Numbered from the stretch's first letter, positions 52,100-62,445 are shown. The stretch: DNA of 64,000 bases from JAEUNJ01 sp052035955 (GCA_052035955.1 JBPOHD010000032.1:1-64000); one strand, 5' to 3'. Numbers and translations: made by a program. The notes: generated by a model not told the origin, from the letters alone.

Positions 52100-55000
52100 A
52101 TGAAACCACGCGTCCTGCCGGTCCTGCAGAAGCTCAAGGGTTGGCGCCTGGCGGCCATCGTCTCGGTCTGTACCGTCATCGTGGCCGAGATCATCGTCTC
52201 CCTCATGGACGTGCTCCTGAAGGGCGAGGTTACCGCCGACTACCTCCTGACGGGGTTCGTCGCGGCGGGAATCGTCGCCCCGACGGCCATCGCCGTCTTG
52301 ACCTATCTCCTGCGGGAATTGGCCCGGCAGCAGGAAGAGGCGCTCACGAACGCGGTCGATCGCGTCGAGGCGCGTCTCAAGGTGGCGCTCGAATCCACCG
52401 ACGAGGGCATCCTGATGGTCGCCCGCGACGGCAAGGTATTGTCGGCGAACCAGCGTTTTCTGGACCTCTGGCGGGTCCCGACGGAACTCGCGGCAACGGG
52501 CCGCGACGAGCAGTTGCTGGCCCATGTCCTGGGCCAGTTGGCCGACCCGGAGCAGTTCATGGCCAAGGTGAGGCAGCTCTACGGTTCGCGGGAGGAGGCG
52601 AGCGACACCCTGGACTTCCGCGATGGCCGGGTGTTCGCGCGTTATACGCGGGCCTTGTCCCTGGGTGACGAGGACGGCCGGATCTGGTGTTTCAAGGACA
52701 TCACCGAGCAGGCGCGGACGCAGGCGGCACTGGCCGAGCGGGAGGAAATCTTCCGGACCATCGTCACCCAGGCGAACGATGCGATCACCATGATCGACAC
52801 GGAGACCCTCCGTTTCGTCGAGTTCAATGCCACCGCGTGCGAGGGACTCGGATACACGCACGAGGAGTTCGCGCGGCTTGCGGTGACCGATATCCAGGCC
52901 GAGATGGATGCCGATACCCTGCGTCGGCGACTGCCGCCGGTGGTCGGCAGCGGCGTGAGGAATTTCGAGACCCTCCATCGGCACAAGGACGGGTCCCTGC
53001 GCAATGTCCTTGTCAGCCTGAAGGCTATCGAACTGCGCGGAAAGACCCTGTTGGTCGGCACCTGGTCCGACATCACGGAAAACAAGCGGTCGGAGTCGGC
53101 CGTGGCCGAATCCCGCAATCTGCTCCAGACGGTCATCGACACCGCGCCGGTGCGGGTCTTCTGGAAAGACCGCGATCTGCGCTATCTCGGTTGCAACCCG
53201 GCATTCGCGACCGATGCCGGCAAGGCGTCTCCGCACGAGGTCATCGGCCGGGACGACCACGAAATGGCCTGGTCCGAGCAGGCCGAGCTTTACCGCGCGG
53301 ATGATCGTGCCGTCATGGAATCCGGCGCTGCGAAGCTGTTTTACGAAGAACCCCAGACCACGCCAGAGGGCCAGCACATCTGGTTGCGCACCTCGAAAGT
53401 GCCGCTGCGCGGCGAAGGCGGAGCGGTCATTGGCGTATTGGGAATCTACGAGGACATCACGGAGCGCAAGCGCGCCGAGCGCAACCTGACCATGGCCGTC
53501 GAGGTTACGGCCGTCGTGTTCTGGGAACTGGATTTCGCGAACCACCGGCTGATGTTCGACCGGACCCGGTTGCCGGTACTCGGTCTGGAACCGAAGCCGG
53601 CGCTCGAGACCCTGCAGGGTTGGCTGGAAAAGGTGCATCCGGACGACAGGGAGAACTTCCAGCGGCGGTTCGAGTTTGCGATGCGACCGGGCGATCCGCC
53701 TTTCGACTTCGAGTACCGGATGGTGGGCGTCGCCGGCCGGCAGCAGTGGATCCATACGCGCGGGCGGGTCGTCCAGCGGAGCGCGGCGGGCCAGCCGGAA
53801 CTCGCCGTCGGAACCTCGACCAATATCACGCCGCGCAAACAAATCGAGGAAGCCATCAGGGCCAGCGAGGAGCATTCGCGGAACCTGGCCGCGATGTTGC
53901 GGCTGATGTGCGACAACGTGCCGGACATGATCTGGGCCAAGGACCTGGACAAGCGCTATCTGTTCGCCAACAAGGCGTTCTGCGCACAACTGCTGAATGC
54001 GGTCGACACCGATGAGCCCCTGGGCAAGACGGACATGTTCTTCGCGCGTCGCGAACGGGACAGCCACCGGGACGATCCCGATTGGCACACTTTCGGGGAA
54101 CTGTGCCAGGACAGCGATGCCGTGACCCTCGAAAGGGGCGTGCCCTCCGTGTTCGAGGAGTTCGGCAACGTCAAGGGGCGCCTGGTCTATCTGGACGTAC
54201 ACAAGGCTCCCTTCCTCAACGAGAAGGGGGAAGTCATCGGTACCGTGGGGTCCGCTCGCGACATCACCGAGCGCAAGCTGATCGAGGCCGAGCTGGCCCG
54301 TCACCGCCAACACCTGGAAGGGCTGGTGCAGGAGCGGACGGAGGCGTTGTTGGCCACCGAGGCGCGGGCCAGCCACATCCTCCAATCGGCGGCCGACGGC
54401 CTCTACGGGGTCGATGTCGATGGCCGCATCACGTTCGTCAATCCGGCGGCGTGCCAGATGCTCGGATACACCGCCGAGCAGATGGTCGGCCGCTCTGCCC
54501 ATGAGTTGTTCCATTCCAGAAGGGGGGACGGCACGCCGTATCCGAAGGAGGAATGTCCCACCCACGACGCGGTGCGGGACGGCCGCGAAGTGCGAGTCGA
54601 CCACGAGGTCTTCTGGCGGGCCGACGGGCGAGTCATCCCGGTGATGTATGCGGTGCATCCCATGCTCCGGGACGGCAGAAACGTCGGTGCCGTGATCAGT
54701 TTCGTGGACATGACGGCCCAGAGGGCAGCGGCCGAGGCCCGGGAGCAGGCCCTGCTGGCCGCCGAGAACCTGGCCCGCGTCAGGAGCGAATTCCTCGCCA
54801 ACATGAGTCACGAGATCCGGACCCCACTGAACGGGGTGCTGGGATTCGCCGCGATCGGACTGCGCAATTCCGGGGAGAATGCGAAGGCCCGCAACGCCTT
54901 CGAGAAGATACTGACCTCCGGAGGGCTGCTTCTCGGGGTCGTGAACGAAATCCTCGATTTCTCGAAGATCGAAGTCGGCGAATTGCGCATCGATCCCATC

Positions 55001-55903
55001 CCGATGTCACTTTTCGACGTGGTGGACCACGCGATGGAACTGGTTCGCGACCGCGCCAGAGCCAAGGGGCTCGACCTGCATGCGAATTTGGCGCCGGACC
55101 TTCCCCGGATATGCATCGGCGATCCCTTGCGCGTCGGGCAGGTCTTGCTGAACCTGCTCTCCAACGCGGTGAAGTTTACCGAGGCGGGCGACGTCCGGCT
55201 GACGGGCTTTCGCGAAGGCGGGGAGATGGTTTTCCGGGTGTCCGATACGGGCATCGGCATCAGGGAGGAGGAGATCGCCCGCATCTTCAATCCTTTTGCG
55301 CAGGCGGACGCGTCGACCACCCGCAAGTACGGTGGCACGGGACTGGGCCTGGCAATCAGCAGGCGGATTCTGGAACTGATGGGCGGCAGCATCGGTGTGG
55401 AGAGCCGGCCGGGGGTGGGCAGCACCTTCGAGTTCCGGCTGCCTTGCATCGAGCCGACGCCTGGTGCCTCATCGCCCGCGAATGGTCGGACGGCTGTCCC
55501 CCCCCGGTCCAAACCGTTGGCGGGGTTGTCGATCCTGGTGGCGGAGGACGACGAGATCAACCGGTTGGTCCTCGAGGAGAACCTGAACGAGGACGGGGCC
55601 CGGGTCACGATGGTCGACAATGGCCGAGCTGCCGTGGAACGCGTGCGGCAGGACGGACCGGAAGCCTTCGACGTGGTCCTGATGGACATCCAGATGCCCG
55701 AGATGGATGGTTACGAGGCGACCCGTCGAATCCTTCAGGTGGATCCGGACCTGCCCGTGATTGGCCAGACCGCCCATGCATTCCGGGAGGAACGGGAAAA
55801 ATGCCTGCAGGTGGGGATGGCCGGGCACATTTCGAAGCCCCTCGATCCCGAGGCTCTGGTAGCGCTTATCCTGCAGAAGGCACGGGCTCGGAACGGCCGC
55901 TAG
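52100..55903 (+). CDS. hybrid sensor histidine kinase with six PAS domains and receiver
   Basis: 1267 residues. Two transmembrane helices (about 18-42 and 51-75), then six PAS-type segments (about 90-1000 in order: first near 92-180, then near 220, 345, 465, 600 and 760), a HisKA domain with NMSHEIRTPLNG (H904), HATPase motifs NLLSNAVKFTEAG, DTGIGI and GGTGLGLAI (about 1077-1085), and a C-terminal receiver with phosphoacceptor D1196 (MDIQMPEMDG) and lysine in ISKPLDPE. No Hpt domain and no response regulator gene nearby. ATG 52100 (KPRVLPVLQKLKGW) is preferred to 51980. Confidence 0.92.
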   Translation: MKPRVLPVLQKLKGWRLAAIVSVCTVIVAEIIVSLMDVLLKGEVTADYLLTGFVAAGIVAPTAIAVLTYLLRELARQQEEALTNAVDRVEARLKVALESTDEGILMVARDGKVLSANQRFLDLWRVPTELAATGRDEQLLAHVLGQLADPEQFMAKVRQLYGSREEASDTLDFRDGRVFARYTRALSLGDEDGRIWCFKDITEQARTQAALAEREEIFRTIVTQANDAITMIDTETLRFVEFNATACEGLGYTHEEFARLAVTDIQAEMDADTLRRRLPPVVGSGVRNFETLHRHKDGSLRNVLVSLKAIELRGKTLLVGTWSDITENKRSESAVAESRNLLQTVIDTAPVRVFWKDRDLRYLGCNPAFATDAGKASPHEVIGRDDHEMAWSEQAELYRADDRAVMESGAAKLFYEEPQTTPEGQHIWLRTSKVPLRGEGGAVIGVLGIYEDITERKRAERNLTMAVEVTAVVFWELDFANHRLMFDRTRLPVLGLEPKPALETLQGWLEKVHPDDRENFQRRFEFAMRPGDPPFDFEYRMVGVAGRQQWIHTRGRVVQRSAAGQPELAVGTSTNITPRKQIEEAIRASEEHSRNLAAMLRLMCDNVPDMIWAKDLDKRYLFANKAFCAQLLNAVDTDEPLGKTDMFFARRERDSHRDDPDWHTFGELCQDSDAVTLERGVPSVFEEFGNVKGRLVYLDVHKAPFLNEKGEVIGTVGSARDITERKLIEAELARHRQHLEGLVQERTEALLATEARASHILQSAADGLYGVDVDGRITFVNPAACQMLGYTAEQMVGRSAHELFHSRRGDGTPYPKEECPTHDAVRDGREVRVDHEVFWRADGRVIPVMYAVHPMLRDGRNVGAVISFVDMTAQRAAAEAREQALLAAENLARVRSEFLANMSHEIRTPLNGVLGFAAIGLRNSGENAKARNAFEKILTSGGLLLGVVNEILDFSKIEVGELRIDPIPMSLFDVVDHAMELVRDRARAKGLDLHANLAPDLPRICIGDPLRVGQVLLNLLSNAVKFTEAGDVRLTGFREGGEMVFRVSDTGIGIREEEIARIFNPFAQADASTTRKYGGTGLGLAISRRILELMGGSIGVESRPGVGSTFEFRLPCIEPTPGASSPANGRTAVPPRSKPLAGLSILVAEDDEINRLVLEENLNEDGARVTMVDNGRAAVERVRQDGPEAFDVVLMDIQMPEMDGYEATRRILQVDPDLPVIGQTAHAFREEREKCLQVGMAGHISKPLDPEALVALILQKARARNGR

Positions 55904-56018
55904 ATTCGCGTAACGGGAATCTGCGCGATACGGCAGTTGGATAGGTCGCGGCCGGCTGCTCGTGACATGGGGCCGAATTCCGGCCCCGGACTGGCGGCGA
56001 CCGCATCCCCGGCGGTCC

Positions 56019-58244
56019 TCAGCTCTTGAACTTCTTCGCCTTCGCGGCGGTCCCGGGACCGGTGGTCCGGGTCTTCCCACCCTTGTAGGGCTCCTTTGAC
56101 GCCCGCGCCTGGCTGTCGCCCTGCTTCGCCGTCCTGGCCGGTGCCGCCTTGTTCCCCGCGAAGGGAGGTTTGTCTCCGAACTTGGACGGCTTGGCGGCCT
56201 TGTCGCCGTAGCGGGCGGGTTTGGCCGCCCGATCGTCGAACCGGCCCGGCCTGGCCGGCTTTTCGCCAAATTTTGCGGGGCGCGTGTCATCGCTGCGACG
56301 CGGCGGGGCATCGCCCGCGGACCTCCTGGGCGCGAACTTGCGTTCGCCCGTTCCCCCGCCGGAGGAGGGGCGGTCGCGTTCCCAGCGTGGCCGCGCTTGC
56401 GCCTCGGCCTCGGCGGCGGTCAGCAGCCGGATGCGCAGGGGCACCTGGCGTATGCGCGTGCGCTTGAGGGTTTCGAGGATTTCGTCGGGCATGCCCGTGG
56501 GAAGTTCCACGGTGCTGTAGTCGTCGAAGAGGTGGATCTGACCGATGTAGCGGCCTTCGATGCCGCCTTCGTTGGCGATGGCGCCGACGATCTCCTTGGG
56601 CATGGCGCCCTGGTTTCGGCCGACCTCGATGCGATAGCGCTCCATGGCCACCGGCCCATGGTCGTGCCCGGCGGGCAGGACCCGTTCGGGCCGATCGACA
56701 CGCTCGGAACTTTCCGCACGCTCGGTACGCTCGGGGCGTCCGGCGCGCGCCGGGGACTCGAACCGCTCGCTGCGCGCCGGCGGTTCCTGTCGTTCAGTGC
56801 GTTCGGGCAGGCCCAAAGGTTCGGCTTTGTCGGCCCGGGCACGGGGAACCGGCGCCGCGGAAGCCGACACCGGCGTCGCGTCGGCCACGGGGCGGCTGGT
56901 GGGCGCGGGAACCGGCGCTTCTGCGCCGTCCGGCTGCAGGGGGCGGTCGCGGGTGGCGAGCCAGGCCAGGGCCGCGGCCACGTCGCGGGCGCCGACCTCG
57001 TTTTCCGCCTGCAGTTGCCGGATGACGTCATGGAAGAAATCCAGGGGCTCGCTGTCGAGGATTTCGACCACTTGCTGCTTGAACAGGGCGACCCGTCGGC
57101 CGGCCACCTGGGCCCGGGTGGGCAGGGCGATGGGCTCGATGGGCTGGCGCGTGGCCCGTTCGATGGCGCGCAGCATGCGCATTTCCCTGGGCGCCACGAA
57201 GAGGATGGCGTTGCCCGTGCGGCCGGCGCGCCCCGTGCGGCCGATCCGGTGCACGTAGGCCTCGGTGTCGTAGGGCACGTCGTAGTTGATCACGTGGCTG
57301 ACGCGTGGCACGTCGATGCCGCGGGCAGCCACGTCGGTGGCCACCACCAGGTCCAGCCCGCCGCCCTTCAGGCGCTCGATGACCTGTTCACGCAAGCCTT
57401 GCGTCATGTCGCCGTTCAAGGCGGCGGCCTCGTAGCCGCGCGCTTCCAGCCTTTCGGCCAGTTCCACCGTCGCCGTCTTGGTGCGGACGAAGACGATGCC
57501 GGCGTCGAATTCCTCCTCCACCTCGAGGATGCGGGTCAGGGCTTCCAGCTTGTCGGCGCCGCGGACCTGCCAGTAGCGCTGGCGGATGGCGGCGACGGTG
57601 GCCGTGGCGGCGCGGATTTTCACTTCCTGCGGTTCGCGCAGGTGGCGGCGGGCGACGCGACGGATCGGCTCGGGCATGGTGGCCGAGAAGAGGGCGGTCT
57701 GCCGGGTGGCCGGCGTGTGCTCGAGAATCCACTCGACGTCGTCGATGAACCCCATGCGGAGCATCTCGTCGCCCTCGTCCAGGACCAGCATGGACAGGCC
57801 GTCGAGAAGCAGGCTCTTGCGTTCCAGGTGGTCCATGACGCGGCCGGGCGTACCGACGATCACGTGGGGACCGCGCGACAGGGCGCGAAGCTGAACGACC
57901 ATGCTCTGGCCGCCGTAGATGGGCAGCACGTGGAAACCGGGCAGATGGTGGGCGTATTTCTGGAAGGCCTCGGCGACCTGGATGGCCAGTTCCCGGGTCG
58001 GCGTCAGGACCAGGGCTTGGGGGGCGTGGAGCGCGAGGTTCAGACGGGCCAGGATGGGCAGGGCAAAGGCGGCCGTCTTGCCGGTGCCGGTCTGGGCTTC
58101 GCCGAGCAGGTCGCGCCCCGCGATGAGGTGCGGGATGCAGGCGGCCTGGATGGGGGAGGGGGTTTCGTAACCCACCTCGGTCAGGGCCGAAAGGAGGGTG
58201 GGCGGCAGCCCGAGGGCGGCGAAGGTATCGGGGAGGTCGGTCAT
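56019..58244 (-). CDS. DEAD-box RNA helicase (DeaD/CsdA-like) with DEGD motif
   Basis: 741 residues: helicase core (about 1-370) with AQTGTGKT, PTRELAIQV, GTPGRVMD, SATMPEP, ARGIDVPRVSHVINYD and HRIGRTGRAGR, then a DbpA-like RNA-binding fold (about 540-615; VGRNQGAMPKEIVGAIANEGG) and a basic Arg/Lys/Pro/Gly tail. Motif II reads D156-E157-G158-D159 rather than DEAD. Like CsdA it probably acts in ribosome assembly or mRNA decay in the cold. ATG 58244 (TDLPDTFAALGLPP) is the natural start. Confidence 0.93.
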   Translation of the reverse strand: MTDLPDTFAALGLPPTLLSALTEVGYETPSPIQAACIPHLIAGRDLLGEAQTGTGKTAAFALPILARLNLALHAPQALVLTPTRELAIQVAEAFQKYAHHLPGFHVLPIYGGQSMVVQLRALSRGPHVIVGTPGRVMDHLERKSLLLDGLSMLVLDEGDEMLRMGFIDDVEWILEHTPATRQTALFSATMPEPIRRVARRHLREPQEVKIRAATATVAAIRQRYWQVRGADKLEALTRILEVEEEFDAGIVFVRTKTATVELAERLEARGYEAAALNGDMTQGLREQVIERLKGGGLDLVVATDVAARGIDVPRVSHVINYDVPYDTEAYVHRIGRTGRAGRTGNAILFVAPREMRMLRAIERATRQPIEPIALPTRAQVAGRRVALFKQQVVEILDSEPLDFFHDVIRQLQAENEVGARDVAAALAWLATRDRPLQPDGAEAPVPAPTSRPVADATPVSASAAPVPRARADKAEPLGLPERTERQEPPARSERFESPARAGRPERTERAESSERVDRPERVLPAGHDHGPVAMERYRIEVGRNQGAMPKEIVGAIANEGGIEGRYIGQIHLFDDYSTVELPTGMPDEILETLKRTRIRQVPLRIRLLTAAEAEAQARPRWERDRPSSGGGTGERKFAPRRSAGDAPPRRSDDTRPAKFGEKPARPGRFDDRAAKPARYGDKAAKPSKFGDKPPFAGNKAAPARTAKQGDSQARASKEPYKGGKTRTTGPGTAAKAKKFKS

Positions 58245-58393
58245 CTGTAGCCTGCTGGAGGCAGGGGAAAGGCGGGCCGCGAGGGCAGGGAGACCGTCAT
58301 TATCGCAGAGCGGCCCGAAAGGCGCCGGTCCCGAGGCCAATCCTGCACGGCCTTGGTGCGAGAATAGCCGCCTTTCGCCCTCGCCCGTCCGCC

Positions 58394-59434
58394 ATGTCCA
58401 CCCGCCTTCGCCTCTCCGTCCTCGACCAGACCCCCGTCGTCGAGGGCGCCACCATCGCCGATGCCGTGTCCGCCACCGTGGATCTGGCCCAGGCGGCGGA
58501 GCAGTTGGGCTACCACCGCTACTGGTGCGCCGAGCACCACGGGTCGCGGGCCCTGGCCAATCCGTGCCCGGAGGTGATGATCGCCCGGCTGGCGGGTGCG
58601 ACGAGTCGAATCCGCGTCGGTTCCGGCGGCGTCATGCTTCCGTACTACAGCCCGTTCAAGGTGGCCGAGCAGTTCCTCCTGTTGGAGGCCCTGTTTCCAG
58701 GCCGCATCGACCTGGGGCTGGGACGGGCCCCGGGGGGCGACCGGCAGACGGCGCGGGCGGTGGCGGCGGGACCCGTGGATGGGGAACGATTTCCGCAGCA
58801 GGTCCAGGCCTTGATCGCGCTGATGAAGGGCGACATCCCCGAGGAGCACCCCTACCGGGACATCGTGCTTCAGCCGGCGGCGGCCACACGGCCGGAGATC
58901 TGGATGCTGGGGTCCAGCGATTTCGGCGGCGCCCTGGCGGCCCGGTTGGGCATACGTTTCGCGTTCGCCCATTTCATCAATCCCGACTTTGGCGACCAGG
59001 TGGCCCGTGCCTACCGGCGTCAGTTCCAGCCCGGCTGCGAGGCGGCTCCCCACAGTGCCGCCGCTCTGTTCGTGATCTGCGCCGACACCCGGGCCGAAGC
59101 CGACGACCTGGCGGCGGCCGTAGACCTGCGGCGCCTGACCATGGCCTACGGCATCAATGTGCCGATTCCGTCGGTGGCCCAGGCGAAGGCCCGGCAATAT
59201 TCCGCCCGGGAGATGGAGATCATCGAGGGCGAGCGGCCGCGCAGCATCATCGGAACGCCGGAATCGGTACGCGACCGGATGCTTGCCCTTCGGGACAGTT
59301 TCGAGGCGGACGAGATCGTGGTCCTTACGGTGGCGGCCAGCTACCGGGCGCGGCTGCGTTCCTACGAACTCCTGGCCGAGGCATTCGGCCTCGGTGCCGG
59401 GGATGCCGCGGCATCCCCGGCCGCGGACAGGTAG
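58394..59434 (+). CDS. luciferase-like flavin-dependent oxidoreductase
   Basis: 346-residue LLM-class protein, TIM barrel. Motifs: DQTPVVEGATI, AEHHGSRALANPCPEV, IRVGSGGVMLPYYSPFKVAEQFLLLE and LGLGRAPGGD. The group uses FMNH2 and oxygen; substrate unknown. Divergent from the helicase gene (149 bases). Confidence 0.9.
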   Translation: MSTRLRLSVLDQTPVVEGATIADAVSATVDLAQAAEQLGYHRYWCAEHHGSRALANPCPEVMIARLAGATSRIRVGSGGVMLPYYSPFKVAEQFLLLEALFPGRIDLGLGRAPGGDRQTARAVAAGPVDGERFPQQVQALIALMKGDIPEEHPYRDIVLQPAAATRPEIWMLGSSDFGGALAARLGIRFAFAHFINPDFGDQVARAYRRQFQPGCEAAPHSAAALFVICADTRAEADDLAAAVDLRRLTMAYGINVPIPSVAQAKARQYSAREMEIIEGERPRSIIGTPESVRDRMLALRDSFEADEIVVLTVAASYRARLRSYELLAEAFGLGAGDAAASPAADR

Positions 59435-59443
59435 GCGGGGCCG

Positions 59444-60352
59444 ATGGGCATCCAATGGTTCCCGGGCCACATGACGTCGGCCCGCAAGAAGGCAGCGGAA
59501 ACCATGGCGTCGACGGACGTGGTGATCGAGGTCGTGGACGCGCGCATGCCGGAGGCGAGCACCAATCCGATGATCCGGGAGTTGCGCCTGCACCGGCAAC
59601 GCCCCTGCCTGAAACTGCTCAACAAGGCCGACCTGGCGGACCCGGCGGTCACCCAGGCCTGGCTGGCCTTCTACGACCGCCAGCCGGGGGTGAAGGCCGT
59701 TGCCCTCTCCTGCAAGAAGCCGAGCGATCCGGCCAGGATTCCCGGCCTCTGCCAGACCCTCGCACCACACCGCAACGATGGCACCAAGCCCCTGCGGCTG
59801 ATGATCATGGGCATTCCCAACGTGGGCAAGTCCACCCTGATGAATGCCCTGGTCAAGCGGCGGGTGGCGGCGGTGGGCGACGAACCGGCGGTGACCAAGA
59901 CCCAGCAGCGTTACGACCTTGGTCCCCGTACGACGCTCGTGGATACCCCGGGCCTCATGTGGCCGAAAATCGCCCACGACAGCGACGGCTTCATGCTGGC
60001 CGCCGGGCACGCCATCGGCACCAACGCGGTGATCGAGGAGGAGGTGGCGGTCTTCCTGGCCGGACTGCTGCTGGCCCGCTATCCCCAGTCGCTGACGGCC
60101 CGTTACGGGTTTGCGACGGAAGGCCTGGACGGCGTGGGGGTGGTGGAGGCAGTCGCGCGCAGGCGCGGTTGCCTCATCCGGGGCCGGGGCGGAGAACTGG
60201 ACCTGGAAAAGGCGTCGATCATCCTGCTGACGGATTTTCGCGGCGGGGCCCTCGGTCGAATCAGCCTCGAGTCCCCTGAGAGTCGGCAGGAAATGCTGGC
60301 GTCGGCACGGCAGGCAATGGCGCCGGAGAACGATCCCTCGGCAGACGAGTGA
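59444..60352 (+). CDS. ribosome biogenesis GTPase RbgA/YlqF-like
   Basis: 302 residues, circularly permuted GTPase: G4 NKADL (near 66) precedes G1 GIPNVGKST (near 125) and G3 DTPGLMW. The C-terminal region resembles RbgA and its YlqF relatives, which mature the large ribosomal subunit. It begins nine bases after the luciferase-like gene. Confidence 0.9.
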   Translation: MGIQWFPGHMTSARKKAAETMASTDVVIEVVDARMPEASTNPMIRELRLHRQRPCLKLLNKADLADPAVTQAWLAFYDRQPGVKAVALSCKKPSDPARIPGLCQTLAPHRNDGTKPLRLMIMGIPNVGKSTLMNALVKRRVAAVGDEPAVTKTQQRYDLGPRTTLVDTPGLMWPKIAHDSDGFMLAAGHAIGTNAVIEEEVAVFLAGLLLARYPQSLTARYGFATEGLDGVGVVEAVARRRGCLIRGRGGELDLEKASIILLTDFRGGALGRISLESPESRQEMLASARQAMAPENDPSADE

Positions 60353-60486
60353 GGGTTTGTCGGCGGGCGGACTGTCGGTCCGCCCGGGTCCGGCAGTCGT
60401 CGTGGTTGCCAGCCGGGGCGGTTTCGGGTAGGCTTCGGCCCGCGATTTTTCCCGATTTATCAGTAACTTTTCCTCAGATTCCCTCC

Positions 60487-62385
60487 ATGTTCGATATCGT
60501 CCGCAGCAACCGCCGCATGATGCAGGTGATCCTGGCCCTGATCATCCTGCCCTTCGCCTTCTGGGGCGTCGAATCCTATGTCCGCAATGTAGGCAGCGAC
60601 AACGATGCCGCCAGCGTGGGCGGGTCGAAGATCTCGGCCCAGGAATTCCAGGCGGCCCTGCGCGAGCAGCAGGACAAGATCCGGCCCATGCTGGGGGCCG
60701 GTGCGAGTCCCGCGATGCTGGACAGCCGGGAGATCCGCGAGGCGGTCCTGGAATCCCTGGTCAACCAGCGGTTGCTGGCGCTGCATGCGGTAAAGGCCCA
60801 CATGACGGTGGGAGACGCTTACCTGGCGGAGTACATCCGTTCCGTGCCGGGCCTGCAGGAGAACGGCAAGTTCTCGAAGGAGCGCTACGAGGCCCTGGTA
60901 GCCAATCAGGGCATGAGCAAGGAGATGTTCGAGGCGCGCGTGCGACAGGATCTGTCGGTGCAGCAGATGGTCGCGCCCATCGCCGGTGCCGGCCTGGGCC
61001 GCGTTTCGCCAGGGGTCTGGATTGCCGCCCAGTTGCAGGAACGGACGATCGCCGAGGCCCAGATCAAGCCGGACCAGTTCCTGGCAGAGGTGAAGTTGGC
61101 CGCAGACGCCGCCAGGGCCTATTACGACACGCACCAGAAGGAATTCGAAACCCGGGAGCAGGTCAAGGCGGAGTTCGCGGTCCTGTCGCTGGCGGCCATG
61201 ACCGAACAGACGGCGGTATCCGACGACGAGGTGAAGTCTTGGTACCAGGCCCACCCGGAGCGTTTCGCGCGGACCGAGGAAAGGCGGGCGAGCCATATCC
61301 TGATCCTCGCGGCAAAGTCCGCCTCCGAGGGCGAAAAAGCGGCTGCCAAGGCGAAGTCAGAGGACATCCTGGCCCAGGTGCGCAAGTCTCCCGGCGACTT
61401 CGCCAAACTGGCCCAGCAACATTCCCAGGATCCGGGCTCGGCCAAGAAGGGGGGCGACCTGGAATGGTTCCCCCGGGACGGCCGCATGGTGAAGCCCTTC
61501 GAAGATGCCGTGTTCGGGCTGAAGGAAAACCAGATCAGCGATCTGGTAATGACCGACTACGGCTACCACATCATTCGCGTGACGGGCATCCGGCCCGGTG
61601 GAAACCGCCCGCTGGATCAGGTGAAGGCGGAGATCGCCGCAGAACTGAAGGCGCAGTCGGCTGCGAAGAAATACGCGGAGGCGGCCGAAGTCTTCACGAA
61701 CACGGTCTACGAGCAGGCGGACAGCCTGAAGCCGGCGGCGGAAAAGCTCAAGCTGAACATCAGGCAGACCGACTGGCTGGCCCGCGACGGTGGCCTCCAG
61801 CCCCCCTTCAACCATCCGAAGCTGCAGTCGGCGCTGTTCTCAGAAGACGCCGTCAAGAACCGCCGCAATACCGAGGCGGTCGAGGTGTCGCCGAACACCC
61901 TCGTATCGGCTCGCGTTCTGGAGCACCGGCCGGCGTCGCTGCGGCCCTTCGAGGAAGTACGGGCCGAGGTGGAGAAGAAACTGGTTCGCGAGGAAGCGGG
62001 GAAACTGGCGGCCGCCAAGGGCAAGGAATTGTTGGCCAGGCTGGAAAAGGGCGAAGCGACCGAATTGCGTTGGGGGGAAGCGCGCAAGGTCAGCCGCGCC
62101 CAGGCGCCCATGCTGGCGCCGGAGGCCGTTCGCGCGATCTTCAGCGCCTCGGCGGACAAGTTGCCGGCCTTCGTTGGGACGGCCCTCCCCGGCGGTGCTT
62201 TCGGGCTCTACAGGATCAATGCGGTGGCCGCCGCCGGCGGCGACACCCAGGCGGCGGCCAACGCGCTGCGCCAGCAGTACGCCAGGGTGGCCGCCGAGGA
62301 GGAATTCAACGGCTGGCTCGCGGGATTGCGGGAACGGTATGGCGTCGTCACCAACAAGGCGATTCTCGATCCGAAGGAGAAATGA
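60487..62385 (+). CDS. ppiD: periplasmic peptidyl-prolyl isomerase/chaperone PpiD-like
   Basis: 632 residues: N-terminal membrane anchor (about 11-33, MMQVILALIILPFAFWGVES), SurA-like N-terminal region (about 40-180), a parvulin domain (about 270-370; ASHILILAAKSASEG, DLEWFPRDGRMVKPFEDAVF, YGYHIIRVTGI) and a helical C-terminal part. PpiD assists folding of exported proteins at the Sec translocon. ATG 60487 gives the family start FDIVRSNRRMMQ. Confidence 0.93.
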   Translation: MFDIVRSNRRMMQVILALIILPFAFWGVESYVRNVGSDNDAASVGGSKISAQEFQAALREQQDKIRPMLGAGASPAMLDSREIREAVLESLVNQRLLALHAVKAHMTVGDAYLAEYIRSVPGLQENGKFSKERYEALVANQGMSKEMFEARVRQDLSVQQMVAPIAGAGLGRVSPGVWIAAQLQERTIAEAQIKPDQFLAEVKLAADAARAYYDTHQKEFETREQVKAEFAVLSLAAMTEQTAVSDDEVKSWYQAHPERFARTEERRASHILILAAKSASEGEKAAAKAKSEDILAQVRKSPGDFAKLAQQHSQDPGSAKKGGDLEWFPRDGRMVKPFEDAVFGLKENQISDLVMTDYGYHIIRVTGIRPGGNRPLDQVKAEIAAELKAQSAAKKYAEAAEVFTNTVYEQADSLKPAAEKLKLNIRQTDWLARDGGLQPPFNHPKLQSALFSEDAVKNRRNTEAVEVSPNTLVSARVLEHRPASLRPFEEVRAEVEKKLVREEAGKLAAAKGKELLARLEKGEATELRWGEARKVSRAQAPMLAPEAVRAIFSASADKLPAFVGTALPGGAFGLYRINAVAAAGGDTQAAANALRQQYARVAAEEEFNGWLAGLRERYGVVTNKAILDPKEK

Positions 62386-62399
62386 TCGTCCGATGAAAC

Positions 62400-62428
62400 A
62401 AAAAAGCCCGGCGGTGCCGGGCTTTTTT
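62400..62428 (+). terminator. bidirectional terminator between ppiD and fabI
   Basis: AGCCCGGC-GGT-GCCGGGCT stem (62405-62423) flanked by an A-run upstream and TTTTTT downstream, so it works for both convergent genes. Confidence 0.9.
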
Positions 62429-62445
62429 GTTGGTGGGGTGGTCGT

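Noticed and set aside
51758..54811. Long minus-strand frame opposite the hybrid kinase
   Set aside because: No family resemblance, and the kinase frame holds all expected motifs. GC-driven shadow.
55970..55988. GC-rich hairpin after the hybrid kinase as a terminator
   Set aside because: The stem GGGGCC/GGCCCC is real but has no U-run on either strand.
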